Source of the DNA: Methylotenera versatilis 301 | Lineage (GTDB): Bacteria; Pseudomonadota; Gammaproteobacteria; Burkholderiales; Methylophilaceae | DNA length: 64,000 nucleotides | Direction of reading: 5' to 3' | Assembly (NCBI RefSeq): GCF_000093025.1 | Contig: NC_014207.1 | Location: forward strand, 2,232,001-2,296,000 | In this document: one piece after another, positions 31,282 to 41,580 of the stretch | Layout of the letters: each line of letters begins with the position of its first letter | Position numbering within the stretch: the stretch's first letter is position 1 | Notes under the pieces: model-generated | The model's database searches: none | Told to the model about the DNA's origin: nothing | Seen by the model: only the letters and a program-made list of their open reading frames with translations | Translations under genes and position numbers: made by a program

Positions 31282-33266
31282 TAAACATCCGCCTCCACAT
31301 CATTACCGCGACGTTCTATCCATTCTTTTCTGGCTGCAGATTCATTCTTCGCCATCAACATATCAAACATTTTGAGCGCGCCTGCCACTTCACCTTCGGG
31401 CAAACGTACCTGCACCAAACGACGTGTATCGGGGCATAAAGTAGTTTCCCACAACTGCTCTGGGTTCATTTCGCCAAGACCTTTGAAGCGCTGTATACCT
31501 AGCTTTTCTTCAGCGATACCTTCGCGTTTGAGCTTTTCTATCGTAGACATTTTCTCAGAATCATCTGACACATAGATTTTACGCAAAGGCTTGCTTTTGC
31601 CCTGGGCGGGTACATCAATGCGATACAGAGGAGGTTGTGAGATATACACATGGCCACGCTCAATCAGTTTAGGTGCGTGCCTTAATAGCATTGTGAGTAA
31701 TAGCACCTGAATGTGCGAACCATCAACGTCCGCATCTGACAATATGCACAATTTTCCATAACGCAAACCTGAGAAATCAGGGTTATCTTTGAGCGTGTGT
31801 GGCTCAATACCTAGCGCCACAAAGATGTCATGCACCTCAGAGTTGCCGAATATGCGCCCTGCATCGACTTCCCATGTATTTAACACCTTACCGCGCAAAG
31901 GCAGTAAAGATTGGAACTCATTATTGCGCCCCATCTTCGCGCTACCGCCAGCGGAGTCACCTTCTACTAAGAACAATTCCGCTTCCATCGTCCCTGCCGC
32001 TTCACAGTCAGTGAGTTTGGCTGGCATGAGATTAATGCCGCTAGATTTACGCTTTTCAATTTTTTGCGTAGATTTATTACGTGCCGCCGCTGAGCGGTTC
32101 ACCAAGTCTGAAATACGCTTTGCATGGTCTACGTTTTGACTCAACCATGTTTCCATATAAGGCTTCACGGCAGACGCCACCATTTTCATGGCATCGCGAT
32201 TAGTCAGCTTCTCTTTGGTTTGACCTTGAAATTGCGGATCCAATACTTTTGCCGCCAACACATAACATACGTTATTCCACACATCTTCTGATGAGACTTT
32301 AACGCCGCGTTGCATCATGCTGTGATGCTCCATAAACGACTTAACCGCCTCAAATACCCCATTACGCATGCCAGCCTCGTGCGTGCCGCCAGACAGCGTA
32401 GGAATCAGGTTCACATAAGACTCACCGCGTCCGCCGCCTGAACCAAAAGATAACGCCCAAATCGCGCCCTCACCTTTTGATATGCCATCGGTATTCTCAT
32501 GATGGTAAAACTCACCTGAAATAATAGGAATGGGCGTTTCATCATCTTCGTACTCGCGTTCGCCAATTAATTCGTCCAAGTATTGTGGCAGGCCATCAAC
32601 ATACGTCCATGAGCGCTCTTCAAAGCCATCATTGCCTTCAATTGACAATGTCACGCTCACACCACGCAGCAACACTGCTTTTGATTTAATCAAATGCTCT
32701 AACTGTTGAAGTGAAACCTTGGGCGAATCAAAGTATTTAGGATCAGGCCAGCACTTTACCGTGGTACCTGTATCTTTTTTAAGGCACTTGCCGGTTTCTG
32801 TTAAGGGTGTGACGCAGTTGCCATTTTCAAAAGAAAGACTATGCACTTTACCATCGCGCTTAACCGTCACGTCTAATCTTGTAGATAGCGCATTGGTGAC
32901 AGAAACACCTACCCCATGCAGACCACCTGAAAAGCGATACGAACTATTTTCGTCTTCTTTATCAAACTTACCACCTGCGTGCAATTGCACGAACACAAGC
33001 TCCACAGCCGGCTGTGTTTCACCTTTAGGAATCTCTACTGGAATACCACGACCGTTATCAGACACCTCAACCGCACCATCTTTAAAAATAGTGACTTGAA
33101 TAGTGGTCGCATGACCGCCCAATGCTTCATCGGCCGCGTTATCAATCACCTCTTGCACAATGTGCGTAGGAGATTCTGTGCGTGTGTACATACCGGGTCT
33201 GGCGCGTACAGGTTCTAATCCTCTGAGAACCTTTACCGAGTCTGCGTCGTATTCTTTTTCTGCCAT
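31281..33266 (-). CDS. parE: DNA topoisomerase IV subunit B
   Basis: ATPase subunit of topoisomerase IV, 661 residues. GHKL ATPase motifs [26 protein letters not shown] and [15 protein letters not shown] are at the N-terminus; the TOPRIM domain has [15 protein letters not shown] and [10 protein letters not shown]. First gene of the parE-parC pair. No anomaly is seen. Confidence 0.97.
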   Translation of the reverse strand: MAEKEYDADSVKVLRGLEPVRARPGMYTRTESPTHIVQEVIDNAADEALGGHATTIQVTIFKDGAVEVSDNGRGIPVEIPKGETQPAVELVFVQLHAGGKFDKEDENSSYRFSGGLHGVGVSVTNALSTRLDVTVKRDGKVHSLSFENGNCVTPLTETGKCLKKDTGTTVKCWPDPKYFDSPKVSLQQLEHLIKSKAVLLRGVSVTLSIEGNDGFEERSWTYVDGLPQYLDELIGEREYEDDETPIPIISGEFYHHENTDGISKGEGAIWALSFGSGGGRGESYVNLIPTLSGGTHEAGMRNGVFEAVKSFMEHHSMMQRGVKVSSEDVWNNVCYVLAAKVLDPQFQGQTKEKLTNRDAMKMVASAVKPYMETWLSQNVDHAKRISDLVNRSAAARNKSTQKIEKRKSSGINLMPAKLTDCEAAGTMEAELFLVEGDSAGGSAKMGRNNEFQSLLPLRGKVLNTWEVDAGRIFGNSEVHDIFVALGIEPHTLKDNPDFSGLRYGKLCILSDADVDGSHIQVLLLTMLLRHAPKLIERGHVYISQPPLYRIDVPAQGKSKPLRKIYVSDDSEKMSTIEKLKREGIAEEKLGIQRFKGLGEMNPEQLWETTLCPDTRRLVQVRLPEGEVAGALKMFDMLMAKNESAARKEWIERRGNDVEADV

Positions 33267-33573
33267 TACTCTAACCTTTGAAATTGATGTTCCACGTCTA
33301 ATTAAATCTGGCTTAATTTATTGAAGTTTAATTGACTTGGCGCTATTTTAAAGAACTAATTAACTTTTTGAGCGAGTTGCGATTAAAAATTCACTTTAAC
33401 AGAGATTTGCGATATAACTGCAACAAGGATTCTGGTGATGATGAGTCTCCACAATTTCTGTGGATAACATTGTGAGGTGTATGGGGATATAAGCGCTAAG
33501 TCACTGCTATGGCTAGAAATCCAGAAATCGAACCAATTTTAAGCAATCACTTTAATGACCCTAAATAATCATC
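33267..33573. other. Intergenic region between parE and the thioredoxin-like gene
   Basis: Divergent spacer of 307 bases. It must hold the promoters of both flanking genes, but no clear pair of boxes stands out. A perfect DnaA-box 9-mer (TTATCCACA on the minus strand) is at 33459-33467. A possible 19-codon reading frame beginning near 33510 ends just before the next ATG; it is not supported further. Confidence 0.5.
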
Positions 33574-33894
33574 ATGCAAAATACTCAAATGAATAAAGCC
33601 GATATTGAGCAATTAAAAGGGCTTACTGTCATTGAGTTTGGCACTAACTGGTGTTCTTATTGCCAAGCCGCTCAAGCAATCATAGCTAAAGCCCTACTTA
33701 ATTATCCCAATGTGAAACATATCAAGATTGAAGATGGTAAAGGGCAGAGATTAGGGCGTCTGTATATAGTCAAACTTTGGCCTACGTTGATATTTCTAAA
33801 AGATGGTATCGAACTTACTCGCCTAGTACGCCCGAATAATGAGCAAGCCATTAGCGATGCCTTACATCAGATAACTAATGAAACATCACATTAA
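33574..33894 (+). CDS. Thioredoxin-like protein
   Basis: 106 residues, one thioredoxin fold with active site WCSYC (Cys27 and Cys30) and the cis-Pro region LWPTLIFLKDG. No signal peptide, so cytoplasmic. The redox motif CSYC differs from the CGPC of housekeeping thioredoxin, suggesting a specialised partner. It ends 26 bases before creB and may be co-transcribed with the Cre system. Confidence 0.88.
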   Translation: MQNTQMNKADIEQLKGLTVIEFGTNWCSYCQAAQAIIAKALLNYPNVKHIKIEDGKGQRLGRLYIVKLWPTLIFLKDGIELTRLVRPNNEQAISDALHQITNETSH

Positions 33895-33920
33895 AAGCCT
33901 TTCTCATCTAAAATACTGGC

Positions 33921-34595
33921 ATGCCACTCCATGTACTGATTATTGAAGACGAACCTGCAATCGCAGAAACGCTTATTTATGCTTTTAAAGAGGCAGGTAT
34001 CGCCACCACACACAAGCTTCTAGGTGGCGATGCGATAACGCAAATTAAACAGCAGACTTTTGATTTTGTGATTTTAGATGTGGGCCTGCCTGATATGACT
34101 GGCTTTGATGTATGCAAGCTGATACGTGCTGAATCTAATATTCCCATATTGTTTTTAACCGCGCGTAATCATGAAATTGATCGCATTGTTGGCTTAGAAA
34201 TAGGCGCCGATGACTATGTCACCAAGCCGTTTAGCCCTCGCGAGGTCGTAGCACGTGTGAATGCAATACTGCGTCGTACAGCGCTAAAACAAGAGTCTCA
34301 ACATAAAAACGTGTCATTTGTAGTGGATGAGTTAGCCAATCGTATTCAATACCGTGGTCAGCTGTTAGATTTAACACGCTATGAATTCCTACTACTTAAA
34401 ACTTTGATTCAGCAACCGCAACGCGTATTTTCGCGTAATCAATTAATGGATATTGTGTGGGTAAATGCTGAGAATACGTTGGAGCGCACTGTGGATGCAC
34501 ATATTAAGACTTTGCGCGCAAAATTACGCGCGGTTGATATGCAGAGTGAAGCCATCATTACGCATCGTGGTATGGGTTACAGCCTTCAGGCTTAA
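33921..34595 (+). CDS. creB: Response regulator CreB (OmpR family)
   Basis: 224-residue two-component regulator. Receiver domain with acidic pocket IIEDE (8-11), phospho-acceptor Asp53 and conserved Lys in VTKPFSPREV; C-terminal winged-helix DNA-binding domain with RYEFLLLKTLIQQPQRVFSR. Naming as CreB rests on the following histidine kinase and creD. In enteric bacteria CreBC responds to growth in minimal medium and envelope stress; the signal here is unknown. Confidence 0.9.
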   Translation: MPLHVLIIEDEPAIAETLIYAFKEAGIATTHKLLGGDAITQIKQQTFDFVILDVGLPDMTGFDVCKLIRAESNIPILFLTARNHEIDRIVGLEIGADDYVTKPFSPREVVARVNAILRRTALKQESQHKNVSFVVDELANRIQYRGQLLDLTRYEFLLLKTLIQQPQRVFSRNQLMDIVWVNAENTLERTVDAHIKTLRAKLRAVDMQSEAIITHRGMGYSLQA

Positions 34596-34641
34596 AATAA
34601 GACCATGATATTAGCGCTCAATATTTCAAACTACCCGTTTC

Positions 34642-34709
34642 GTCATTCCGTGCTTGACACGGAATCCAGTGACTTAAAGACACTAGATACCGACTTGCGT
34701 CGGTATGAC
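34642..34709. repeat. Palindromic dispersed-repeat-like element between creB and creC
   Basis: 68 bases bounded by GTCAT and ATGAC. It contains two perfect hairpins, ATTCCGTG/CACGGAAT (34645-34665) and ATACCGAC/GTCGGTAT (34687-34706). The layout matches the common GTCATTCCG...CGGAATGAC intergenic repeats of proteobacteria; a half unit occurs at 41423-41450. Confidence 0.65.
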
Positions 34710-34732
34710 AAAAAAGTAAATTGAGTTGAAAA

Positions 34733-36190
34733 ATGAAAATTAGTCTTAAAATTTTCTTAGGTTATTTCTTACTGGTCGGCCTTGCGGCTTGGTTTGTGTT
34801 GTATGTGTTTGTCGATGAAGTTAAGCCTGGCGTGCGTCAAGCCATGGAAGATACGCTGGTAGATACGGCAAACGTACTGGCTGAACTTGCAGCAAACGAT
34901 GTGAAAACTGACACGATTCAAACTGGTAACTTTGCGCAAAGCCTCATTAAATATCAGTCTCACGCCACCAAAGCGAATATCTGGGGTATCAAGAAACAAT
35001 CTGCGGACTATCGTGTTTATATTACCGACACCAATGGCATTGTCATTTTTGATTCAGCAAATCTGGCACTGGGCCAAGATTACTCCAAATGGAACGATGT
35101 TTATCTCACGTTAAAGGGCAAGTACGGCGTGCGTTCCAGCCCTGCTGTGATTGGCGATGAAGAAAGCGACACGATTATGTACATCGCTGCGCCAATTAAA
35201 GACGGCGGTAAGATTATCGGCTCACTCACGGTAGCTAAAGCTAATCGCACCTTATTGCCATTTATTGAACGTGCGCAAAATAAAATTATTCGATGGGGCG
35301 CTTTATTATTTGGGCTTTCGCTCATTATTGGCGTGCTGTTCACATGGCGATTTACCCGAAAAATTAACGCATTGCGCGACTATGCAGTAAAAATCACAAA
35401 CGGTGAAAAAGCTGCACCTCCAACATCCAGCAACGACGAACTCACTGAACTCGCTAAAGCGATGCAAACCATGCGCGGCGAGTTAGATGGTAAGCAATAT
35501 ATTCAAGACTCAGTGCAACACCTAACGCATGAACTAAAAAGCCCTATCACCGCCATTCAAGCATCGCTGGAGCTTATTTCACCCAGCATGCCGCCAGAAA
35601 CCCAAGCGCATTTTTTGGCACAAATTAAAACGCAATCAAACCGCGTACAGACCATTATTCAAAACATGTTGGGCTTAGCAACGCTAGAACACCAACAGCA
35701 ACTACAACACTTAACTACCGTAAATTTAAATGACTTAGTGCAAACGCAGATTACGCACTTAACTAACAAAGCCGTACAAAATCATGTTCTGTTTAAATTT
35801 TCACCACTTAACCCGATTGAGATTCAAGCGGATACATTTTTACTTGGTCAGGCGATATACAACTTACTTGAAAACGCGCTTGATTTTAGTCCGCCAAATG
35901 GTGAAATTAACATTGCTACTGAAACCAGCCAAACGCAAATCAAACTCACTGTAAGTGATATGGGAAGCGGCATTCCTGACTACGCTTTGGATAAGATATT
36001 TGATAAATTCTATTCCTTACCTCGCCCTGATTTTTCAATCAATGCTGGGCAAAAAAGCACGGGGCTAGGGCTAAACTTTGTACAAGAAGTCGTGAAACTG
36101 CATGGCGGTTCGGTCACGTTAGAAAATAGACCACTTCCAAATGGCGAGGTATATGGCGCAATTGCCACCATCACATTACAAAAAAAATAA
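34733..36190 (+). CDS. creC: Sensor histidine kinase CreC
   Basis: 485 residues: membrane helix (about 7-27), periplasmic sensor region (about 30-180), second membrane helix (about 182-203), HAMP, dimerisation/phospho-acceptor helix with HLTHELKSPITAI, and ATPase domain with N box ENALDFSP, G1 DMGSGIPD and G2 STGLGLNFV. Autophosphorylates on His and passes phosphate to CreB. A repeat element splits the usually tight creB-creC junction. Confidence 0.92.
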   Translation: MKISLKIFLGYFLLVGLAAWFVLYVFVDEVKPGVRQAMEDTLVDTANVLAELAANDVKTDTIQTGNFAQSLIKYQSHATKANIWGIKKQSADYRVYITDTNGIVIFDSANLALGQDYSKWNDVYLTLKGKYGVRSSPAVIGDEESDTIMYIAAPIKDGGKIIGSLTVAKANRTLLPFIERAQNKIIRWGALLFGLSLIIGVLFTWRFTRKINALRDYAVKITNGEKAAPPTSSNDELTELAKAMQTMRGELDGKQYIQDSVQHLTHELKSPITAIQASLELISPSMPPETQAHFLAQIKTQSNRVQTIIQNMLGLATLEHQQQLQHLTTVNLNDLVQTQITHLTNKAVQNHVLFKFSPLNPIEIQADTFLLGQAIYNLLENALDFSPPNGEINIATETSQTQIKLTVSDMGSGIPDYALDKIFDKFYSLPRPDFSINAGQKSTGLGLNFVQEVVKLHGGSVTLENRPLPNGEVYGAIATITLQKK

Positions 36191-36283
36191 CTCAATACTT
36201 CACACTCACTTCACACAAGCACATCAAGGCTTCACCCACGCCTACTATTCTGCTAACTCCACATTACACATTCGGAGTTCATC

Positions 36284-37642
36284 ATGAATCGGGCATTTAT
36301 TTTTAAAGTCATCGGGATTTTCCTTCTCACCATGGTCATGTCGTGGGCGGTGATGTACATCAACTCGCTAATTTCTGAACGACAAAATCGGCAAAATGAA
36401 GTTAAACAGGAAATCGCAAAAAGCTCTGCAGGTGAGCAGACCATTACAGGTCCAGTATTAGTGGTGCCATATATTGAAGAGTATGCAGAAACCACTACAG
36501 AAAACGGCATCAAAAAAACCGTCAATATACGTGAGCAACACTGGAAGTTTATTCTGCCTGAAAATCTAGAGTTGAAAGGTGGTTTCACCAATCAGTTTAA
36601 GAAACTCGGTATTTATAAGGCGTTGATGTATGAACTAGGCGGCAATTTCAAAGGCACATTTAAACTCCCTGCGCACTTAGGCATTAGTGCACAACGTCAG
36701 AACAGTACACTTAGCGTTCAGCCTGCTTACATTGCTATCGGCATTAGCGACCCACGTGGCATTAGCGGACAGCCAGAATTCACTTGGAATAGCCGCACGC
36801 TTAATTTTGAGCAAGGTAGTAATGTGCGATTATTAGGCAACGGCGTTCACGTACAAGTTGGTCAGATCGAAAATGCTTACGAACAAAATATTGCATTTGA
36901 GTTTAAGCTTAACTTGCGCGGTATGGAAAATTACAACTACGTGCCTATCGCGGAAAACAATGTGATTAATCTGCAATCTAGCTGGCAGCACCCGCATTTC
37001 GGCGGCAGTTTTTTGCCTGACCCAACCACTCAAAAGATCTCACCTGCGGGCTTTCAGGCACAATGGGCGGTCTCATCACTATCTAGCAGCAACCAAGCTT
37101 CATTAATCAGCAATCTGGAAAGTGGTGAAAGAAAAAATGAATTAGAAACACTTAACATAGGCTTTGTTGAGCCGATTAACGTCTACAGCCAAGCCGACCG
37201 CGCAACTAAATACGGACTACTATTCATAGGCTTAACTTTTGCTGGCTTCTTTATTTTTGAAATCTTGAAACAATTACGCATCCACCCAGCTCAGTACACT
37301 TTTGTTGGCTTAGCTATGGCTTTGTTCTATTTACTACTTATTTCACTATCAGAACATATCAGCTTTGCGTCAGCCTACTTCTCTGCAAGCTTAGCCTGCG
37401 TAAGTTTATTAGGCTATTACCTGAGCTATGTATTAAAAAGTAAAGCAAACGGCATGCTGTTTGCTGGCTTGCTCACCTCTCTTTACGGCGCCTTGTACGC
37501 TATATTAGCCTCAGAAGATAACGCATTACTTATGGGTTCGTTGCTGGTGTTCGGCTTACTGGCTGTGACCATGGTGATTACGCGTAAGGTAGATTGGTAT
37601 CAAATCAGTGCTAAAGAATCCCCTTCATTTAACAACGTATAA
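36284..37642 (+). CDS. creD: Inner membrane protein CreD
   Basis: 452 residues with an N-terminal membrane helix, a large periplasmic domain (about 40-300) and four or five C-terminal helices. Markers are AGEQTITGPVLVVPY near residue 46-60 and a C-terminal membrane domain with FIGLTFAGFFIFEILK and HPAQYTFVGLAMALFYLLLISLSEH, characteristic of CreD. CreD is induced by CreBC and its loss or excess alters envelope phenotypes and colicin tolerance in enteric bacteria. Last gene of creBCD. Confidence 0.93.
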   Translation: MNRAFIFKVIGIFLLTMVMSWAVMYINSLISERQNRQNEVKQEIAKSSAGEQTITGPVLVVPYIEEYAETTTENGIKKTVNIREQHWKFILPENLELKGGFTNQFKKLGIYKALMYELGGNFKGTFKLPAHLGISAQRQNSTLSVQPAYIAIGISDPRGISGQPEFTWNSRTLNFEQGSNVRLLGNGVHVQVGQIENAYEQNIAFEFKLNLRGMENYNYVPIAENNVINLQSSWQHPHFGGSFLPDPTTQKISPAGFQAQWAVSSLSSSNQASLISNLESGERKNELETLNIGFVEPINVYSQADRATKYGLLFIGLTFAGFFIFEILKQLRIHPAQYTFVGLAMALFYLLLISLSEHISFASAYFSASLACVSLLGYYLSYVLKSKANGMLFAGLLTSLYGALYAILASEDNALLMGSLLVFGLLAVTMVITRKVDWYQISAKESPSFNNV

Positions 37643-37692
37643 AGTATTGTGAATACTGAATTAATTATCATACATATTAACTAGTTACTCAT

Positions 37693-37724
37693 ATAAAAAA
37701 GCCCGCAACTGCGGGCTTTTTTAT
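37693..37724. terminator. Bidirectional terminator between creD and the convergent gene
   Basis: Perfect stem with core GCCCGC/GCGGGC, loop AACT, flanked by six A and six T. The right arm overlaps the stop codon of the minus-strand gene at 37721, so one hairpin serves both directions. Confidence 0.9.
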
Positions 37725-37981
37725 AAACTTAAACTTGTCAGAATAGCGGTCAACTCTTTAGCCGTATCTGTAAAATCTTCAAACCTTTTACCCGCTGTTT
37801 TAGCATACCAATACTTGCTGTTCCACTCATCACCTTCAATTTTATGCAATACAGCATGCAGCCAATTGGCAGAGGTATCTTTATGGTCTTGCGCGATATT
37901 ATGGGCAGTATCCCAGTCACCATCTAGTGCAGCTTGCACGGCAATTTTTAGTTGAGCAACATTCAACACAGTGTTACTCAT
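37721..37981 (-). CDS. Small hypothetical protein
   Basis: 86 residues, acidic, mostly helical, no signal peptide or membrane helix. [55 protein letters not shown] reads like a TPR-like hairpin and is a recurrent conserved pattern in betaproteobacterial hypothetical proteins, judged from memory only. It overlaps the GIY-YIG gene by eight bases, implying coupled expression. Function unknown. Confidence 0.8.
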   Translation of the reverse strand: MSNTVLNVAQLKIAVQAALDGDWDTAHNIAQDHKDTSANWLHAVLHKIEGDEWNSKYWYAKTAGKRFEDFTDTAKELTAILTSLSL

Positions 37982-38222
37982 TAAAGTATTGCAGTTTTTT
38001 ATTTCTTGGTAGACTCTTCAATTGCGCCTCAGCGACGCTGGCGCTTGATCTATCAGGGTACGGCTTTGAAGCGATGATTTTAATTGGTGGATTGGCGCGA
38101 GTGTAACGCGCACCTTTGCCTGATACGTGGGTGGCAAAACGCGCTTCTACATCATTGGTAATACCTGCGTAATATGCGCCGTTATTGCATTCCAGCAGGT
38201 ATAAAAACCAAGAGGTAGTCAT
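37974..38222 (-). CDS. GIY-YIG domain endonuclease-like protein (YhbQ/UPF0213 type)
   Basis: 82 residues covering a single GIY-YIG domain: [17 protein letters not shown] holds the degenerate GIY...YIG motif, followed by a catalytic Arg region ([18 protein letters not shown]) and the conserved C-terminal [18 protein letters not shown] with a catalytic Glu. Stand-alone members have been linked to DNA nicking or repair, but the physiological role is unclear. Confidence 0.88.
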   Translation of the reverse strand: MTTSWFLYLLECNNGAYYAGITNDVEARFATHVSGKGARYTRANPPIKIIASKPYPDRSSASVAEAQLKSLPRNKKLQYFNE

Positions 38223-38255
38223 GAGTTTTAAACGACTAAATTAAAAACAACTGAA

Positions 38256-38645
38256 TTAATAAGTTCCAGCTTGTATGAACTCAACTTTGTAGCCATCTGG
38301 GTCTTCTACAAAAGCAATCACCGTGGTGCCGTGCATCATGGGTCCTGCTTCACGGACGACTTTTCCACCTGCATTTCGTACAGCCTCACAGGCTTTATAT
38401 GCATCATCGACTTCTAATGCGATATGCCCATACGCTTTGCCCATGTCGTAGCTTTCTACGCCGTAGTTATATGTAAGCTCTAGCACTGTATGGTCACTTT
38501 CTGCGCCGTAACCTACAAAAGCCAAAGTAAACTTACCATCGGGAAAGTCGTTATGGCGTAGTACCTTCATGCCTAAAACTTCAGTATAGAACTTGATTGA
38601 ACGCTCCAAATTACCAACACGGAGCATAGTGTGTAGCATGCGCAT
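38256..38645 (-). CDS. gloA: Lactoylglutathione lyase (glyoxalase I)
   Basis: Converts the methylglyoxal-glutathione hemithioacetal to S-lactoylglutathione. The 129 residues align by position with E. coli GloA: metal ligands His5, Glu56, His74 and Glu122 are all present. These features fit the Ni/Co-activated short form. It lies in a run of minus-strand housekeeping genes. Confidence 0.96.
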   Translation of the reverse strand: MRMLHTMLRVGNLERSIKFYTEVLGMKVLRHNDFPDGKFTLAFVGYGAESDHTVLELTYNYGVESYDMGKAYGHIALEVDDAYKACEAVRNAGGKVVREAGPMMHGTTVIAFVEDPDGYKVEFIQAGTY

Positions 38646-38692
38646 ATAAATTCCTTTTTCGTTATTGTGTAACCATTATTATGGTGTAGTCA

Positions 38693-39444
<752 letters not shown>

Positions 39445-40017
39445 TTAGTCGTTAGTATCTGTTGATTTTAACAGATGATAAAACACATTACCCGCTTTGC
39501 TTTGTTTGACGACTTGCCAGCCTGCTACAAACTCAGCATTTTCATCAAGTGCGTACTCAGCTTCTGCATACACAAAACCATCAGGCTTTAAATGTTGCAA
39601 GAGCAAAGGCAATACTTTTGGGAGCCATTGTTGATTGTACGGTGGGTCTAAGAAAATCAGGTTGAATTTTTGTTGATTAGCATTCAGAAAAAGCATGGCA
39701 TCTTGATGCAAAACCTGCGCTTGCTCGGCTTTTAATAGCTGCTTATTCTCAAGCATGGCTTTATAAGCGGGCATAGATTTTTCTACCAAGGTGACCGAGG
39801 TTGCGCCACGAGATAGTGCTTCAAAACCCATCACACCAGTACCCGCAAATAAATCCAAACAAGTTTGACCTGTTAATTCCTGCCCTAGCCAATTAAATAC
39901 CGTTTGCCGCACGCGCTCTGGCGTGGGACGCAAGCCAGTTGCATCAGGGAACTTGATTAAGCGGCTTCGCCATTCGCCAGCGTTAATGCGCACGGTATTT
40001 AGTTTTTGTGTTGCCAT
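39445..40017 (-). CDS. rsmD: 16S rRNA (guanine966-N2)-methyltransferase
   Basis: Methylates G966 of 16S rRNA with S-adenosylmethionine. The 190 residues show the SAM-binding DLFAGTGVMGFEALSRGA and the catalytic N6/N2-type motif LDPPY (in NLIFLDPPYNQQW), plus N-terminal RINAGEWRSRLIKFPD. Upstream of coaD without a gap. Confidence 0.96.
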   Translation of the reverse strand: MATQKLNTVRINAGEWRSRLIKFPDATGLRPTPERVRQTVFNWLGQELTGQTCLDLFAGTGVMGFEALSRGATSVTLVEKSMPAYKAMLENKQLLKAEQAQVLHQDAMLFLNANQQKFNLIFLDPPYNQQWLPKVLPLLLQHLKPDGFVYAEAEYALDENAEFVAGWQVVKQSKAGNVFYHLLKSTDTND

Positions 40018-40098
40018 TTGAATTTGCTGGTTTACTAAATATAAACCAGCATTTTACTACTAAAGACCTTGGCAAATTTATGTAGCTACTTCAAAAGC

Positions 40099-41409
40099 CT
40101 ACTTTGCCGCATCACCGACAATAATTGTGACAAAATTCTCGGCTTTCAATCTGCGGTTAAACGCTTCTTTAATTTGCGCGGTAGTGACACTGGCTACTTT
40201 TGCGTTGTAGTCATCTAGGTAGCTAAGTGGCAGTTTGTAAAAACCAATCACGGCTAGATAGTCCAAAATCTTGCCATTACTATCAATACGCATAGGAAAG
40301 CCGCCAATGATGTTGGCTTTTGCGGCTTTTAACTCAGATTCCGTAACGCCATCTTTAAGAAATTTATCTAAAGTTTCACGCACTAATTTCAGCGCATCGT
40401 CTGCCTGGTCTTTTTTGGTTTGCAAGCCAATTTGGAATGGGCCTAGCTCTGCCATCGGCATGAAGTAGCTGTACACGCTGTACACCAAACCACGTTTTTC
40501 ACGCACCTCTTCAGTTAAGCGTGACACAAAACCACCGCCACCCAAAATGTAATTACCCACATACAAAGGAAATAAATCTGGATCGCCACGTTTAATGCCT
40601 GGGTAACCTAATAAAATATGCGATTGTGATGCCGGATGCACAATACGTTGCTCTATCGCTTTAGTTGGATAAGCCACAGGTGGAATCGGCGCAATCGCCA
40701 CAGACTTAGGCATGCCACTCGATATATTTTCTGCAATTTTATTTGCTTGCTCGCGTGTTAAGTCGCCAATCATGGCAATCACTGCACCCTTTGCGCCATA
40801 ATATTGACTGTAAAAGTTTTGTAGATCTTCACGTTTAATTTTAGCAACGGTATCGACTTCACCACTTTCATCCAAGCTATACGGATGCGACCCATACATC
40901 GCTTTCATAAAAGCCTTGTTTGAAATACTTTCGGGCTGCGTTTCAGCTTCTTGCAAGCCAGAAATAATTCGTGCTTTTTCACGCGCCAACACCGCTTCCG
41001 GAAAGTCAGGTTTCTGTAGAACTTTTATAAACACATCTAACGCGAGCGTTTGTTCACGTGCGCTGCTTAAAGTTCGTAATTTGAACCCAGCACGATCAGC
41101 ATCAAAATCTCCGCTCAGAATAGCGCCAATATCCGCCATTTTATTAGCAATGACTTCATCAGTCATGCCATCTGCACCCAATGTCATCATGTATTTAGTA
41201 ATGCCTGCCACGCCTGATTTCTCAGCGGTATCATGCGCGCTGCCTGCAGCAAAATTGACGCTTAAATCGACAATCGGCAGATCATGATTTTCTACAAAAT
41301 AAACCTCAGAACCAGTGCTGGTTTGCCATTGCTGGATTTTGACTGCAGCGTTACTGTTAAGTGCAACTAAGCTACTCACTACAATTGTTAAAATTTGAAT
41401 TATTTTCAT
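40099..41409 (-). CDS. M16 family protein lacking the zinc motif (non-catalytic partner)
   Basis: 436 residues with a signal peptide (about 1-21) and the two-lobed M16 insulinase fold. At the position where active members have HxxEH the sequence reads GVAGITKYMMTLGADG, so zinc cannot bind. The R/Y-type C-terminal substrate region (EKRGLVYSVYSYF) is retained. It follows an intact M16 peptidase on the same strand, fitting the heterodimeric M16B arrangement with one active and one inactive subunit, acting in the periplasm. Confidence 0.9.
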   Translation of the reverse strand: MKIIQILTIVVSSLVALNSNAAVKIQQWQTSTGSEVYFVENHDLPIVDLSVNFAAGSAHDTAEKSGVAGITKYMMTLGADGMTDEVIANKMADIGAILSGDFDADRAGFKLRTLSSAREQTLALDVFIKVLQKPDFPEAVLAREKARIISGLQEAETQPESISNKAFMKAMYGSHPYSLDESGEVDTVAKIKREDLQNFYSQYYGAKGAVIAMIGDLTREQANKIAENISSGMPKSVAIAPIPPVAYPTKAIEQRIVHPASQSHILLGYPGIKRGDPDLFPLYVGNYILGGGGFVSRLTEEVREKRGLVYSVYSYFMPMAELGPFQIGLQTKKDQADDALKLVRETLDKFLKDGVTESELKAAKANIIGGFPMRIDSNGKILDYLAVIGFYKLPLSYLDDYNAKVASVTTAQIKEAFNRRLKAENFVTIIVGDAAK

Positions 41410-41422
41410 TTTATTACCTTAA

Positions 41423-41450
41423 CTGGATTTCCGCCAATGCGGGAATGACG
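41423..41450. repeat. Half unit of the GTCATTCC-type dispersed repeat
   Basis: A GGATT...CCGC-caat-GCGG...GAATGAC hairpin between the two M16 genes has the same layout as the element at 34642-34709. Identity as the same family is inference. Confidence 0.5.
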
Positions 41451-41473
41451 AACTTTAAAATTAACTTAACTCA

Positions 41474-41578
41474 GTCAATTGAAAATGGCTAAGCAAGACT
41501 AGGCGCTCAATGCCGACGTGTATGTTTTATACACGAGGTGTTGTGCAACAACGTATTGCGACGCTATTTTCAATTGAC
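41474..41578. repeat. 105-bp imperfect palindrome between the M16 genes
   Basis: Outer arms GTCAATTGAAAAT (41474-41486) and ATTTTCAATTGAC (41566-41578) are perfect complements. The centre has CGTGTAT/ATACACG around GTTTT, and the parts between are partly complementary. The element starts next to the stop codon of the upstream gene. Could be a small non-autonomous repeat or a terminator-like structure. Confidence 0.65.
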
Positions 41579-41580
41579 GC

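Noticed and set aside
33508-33569. 19-codon frame before the thioredoxin-like gene
   Set aside because: Too short, no ribosome site; could only be a leader peptide and nothing supports one.
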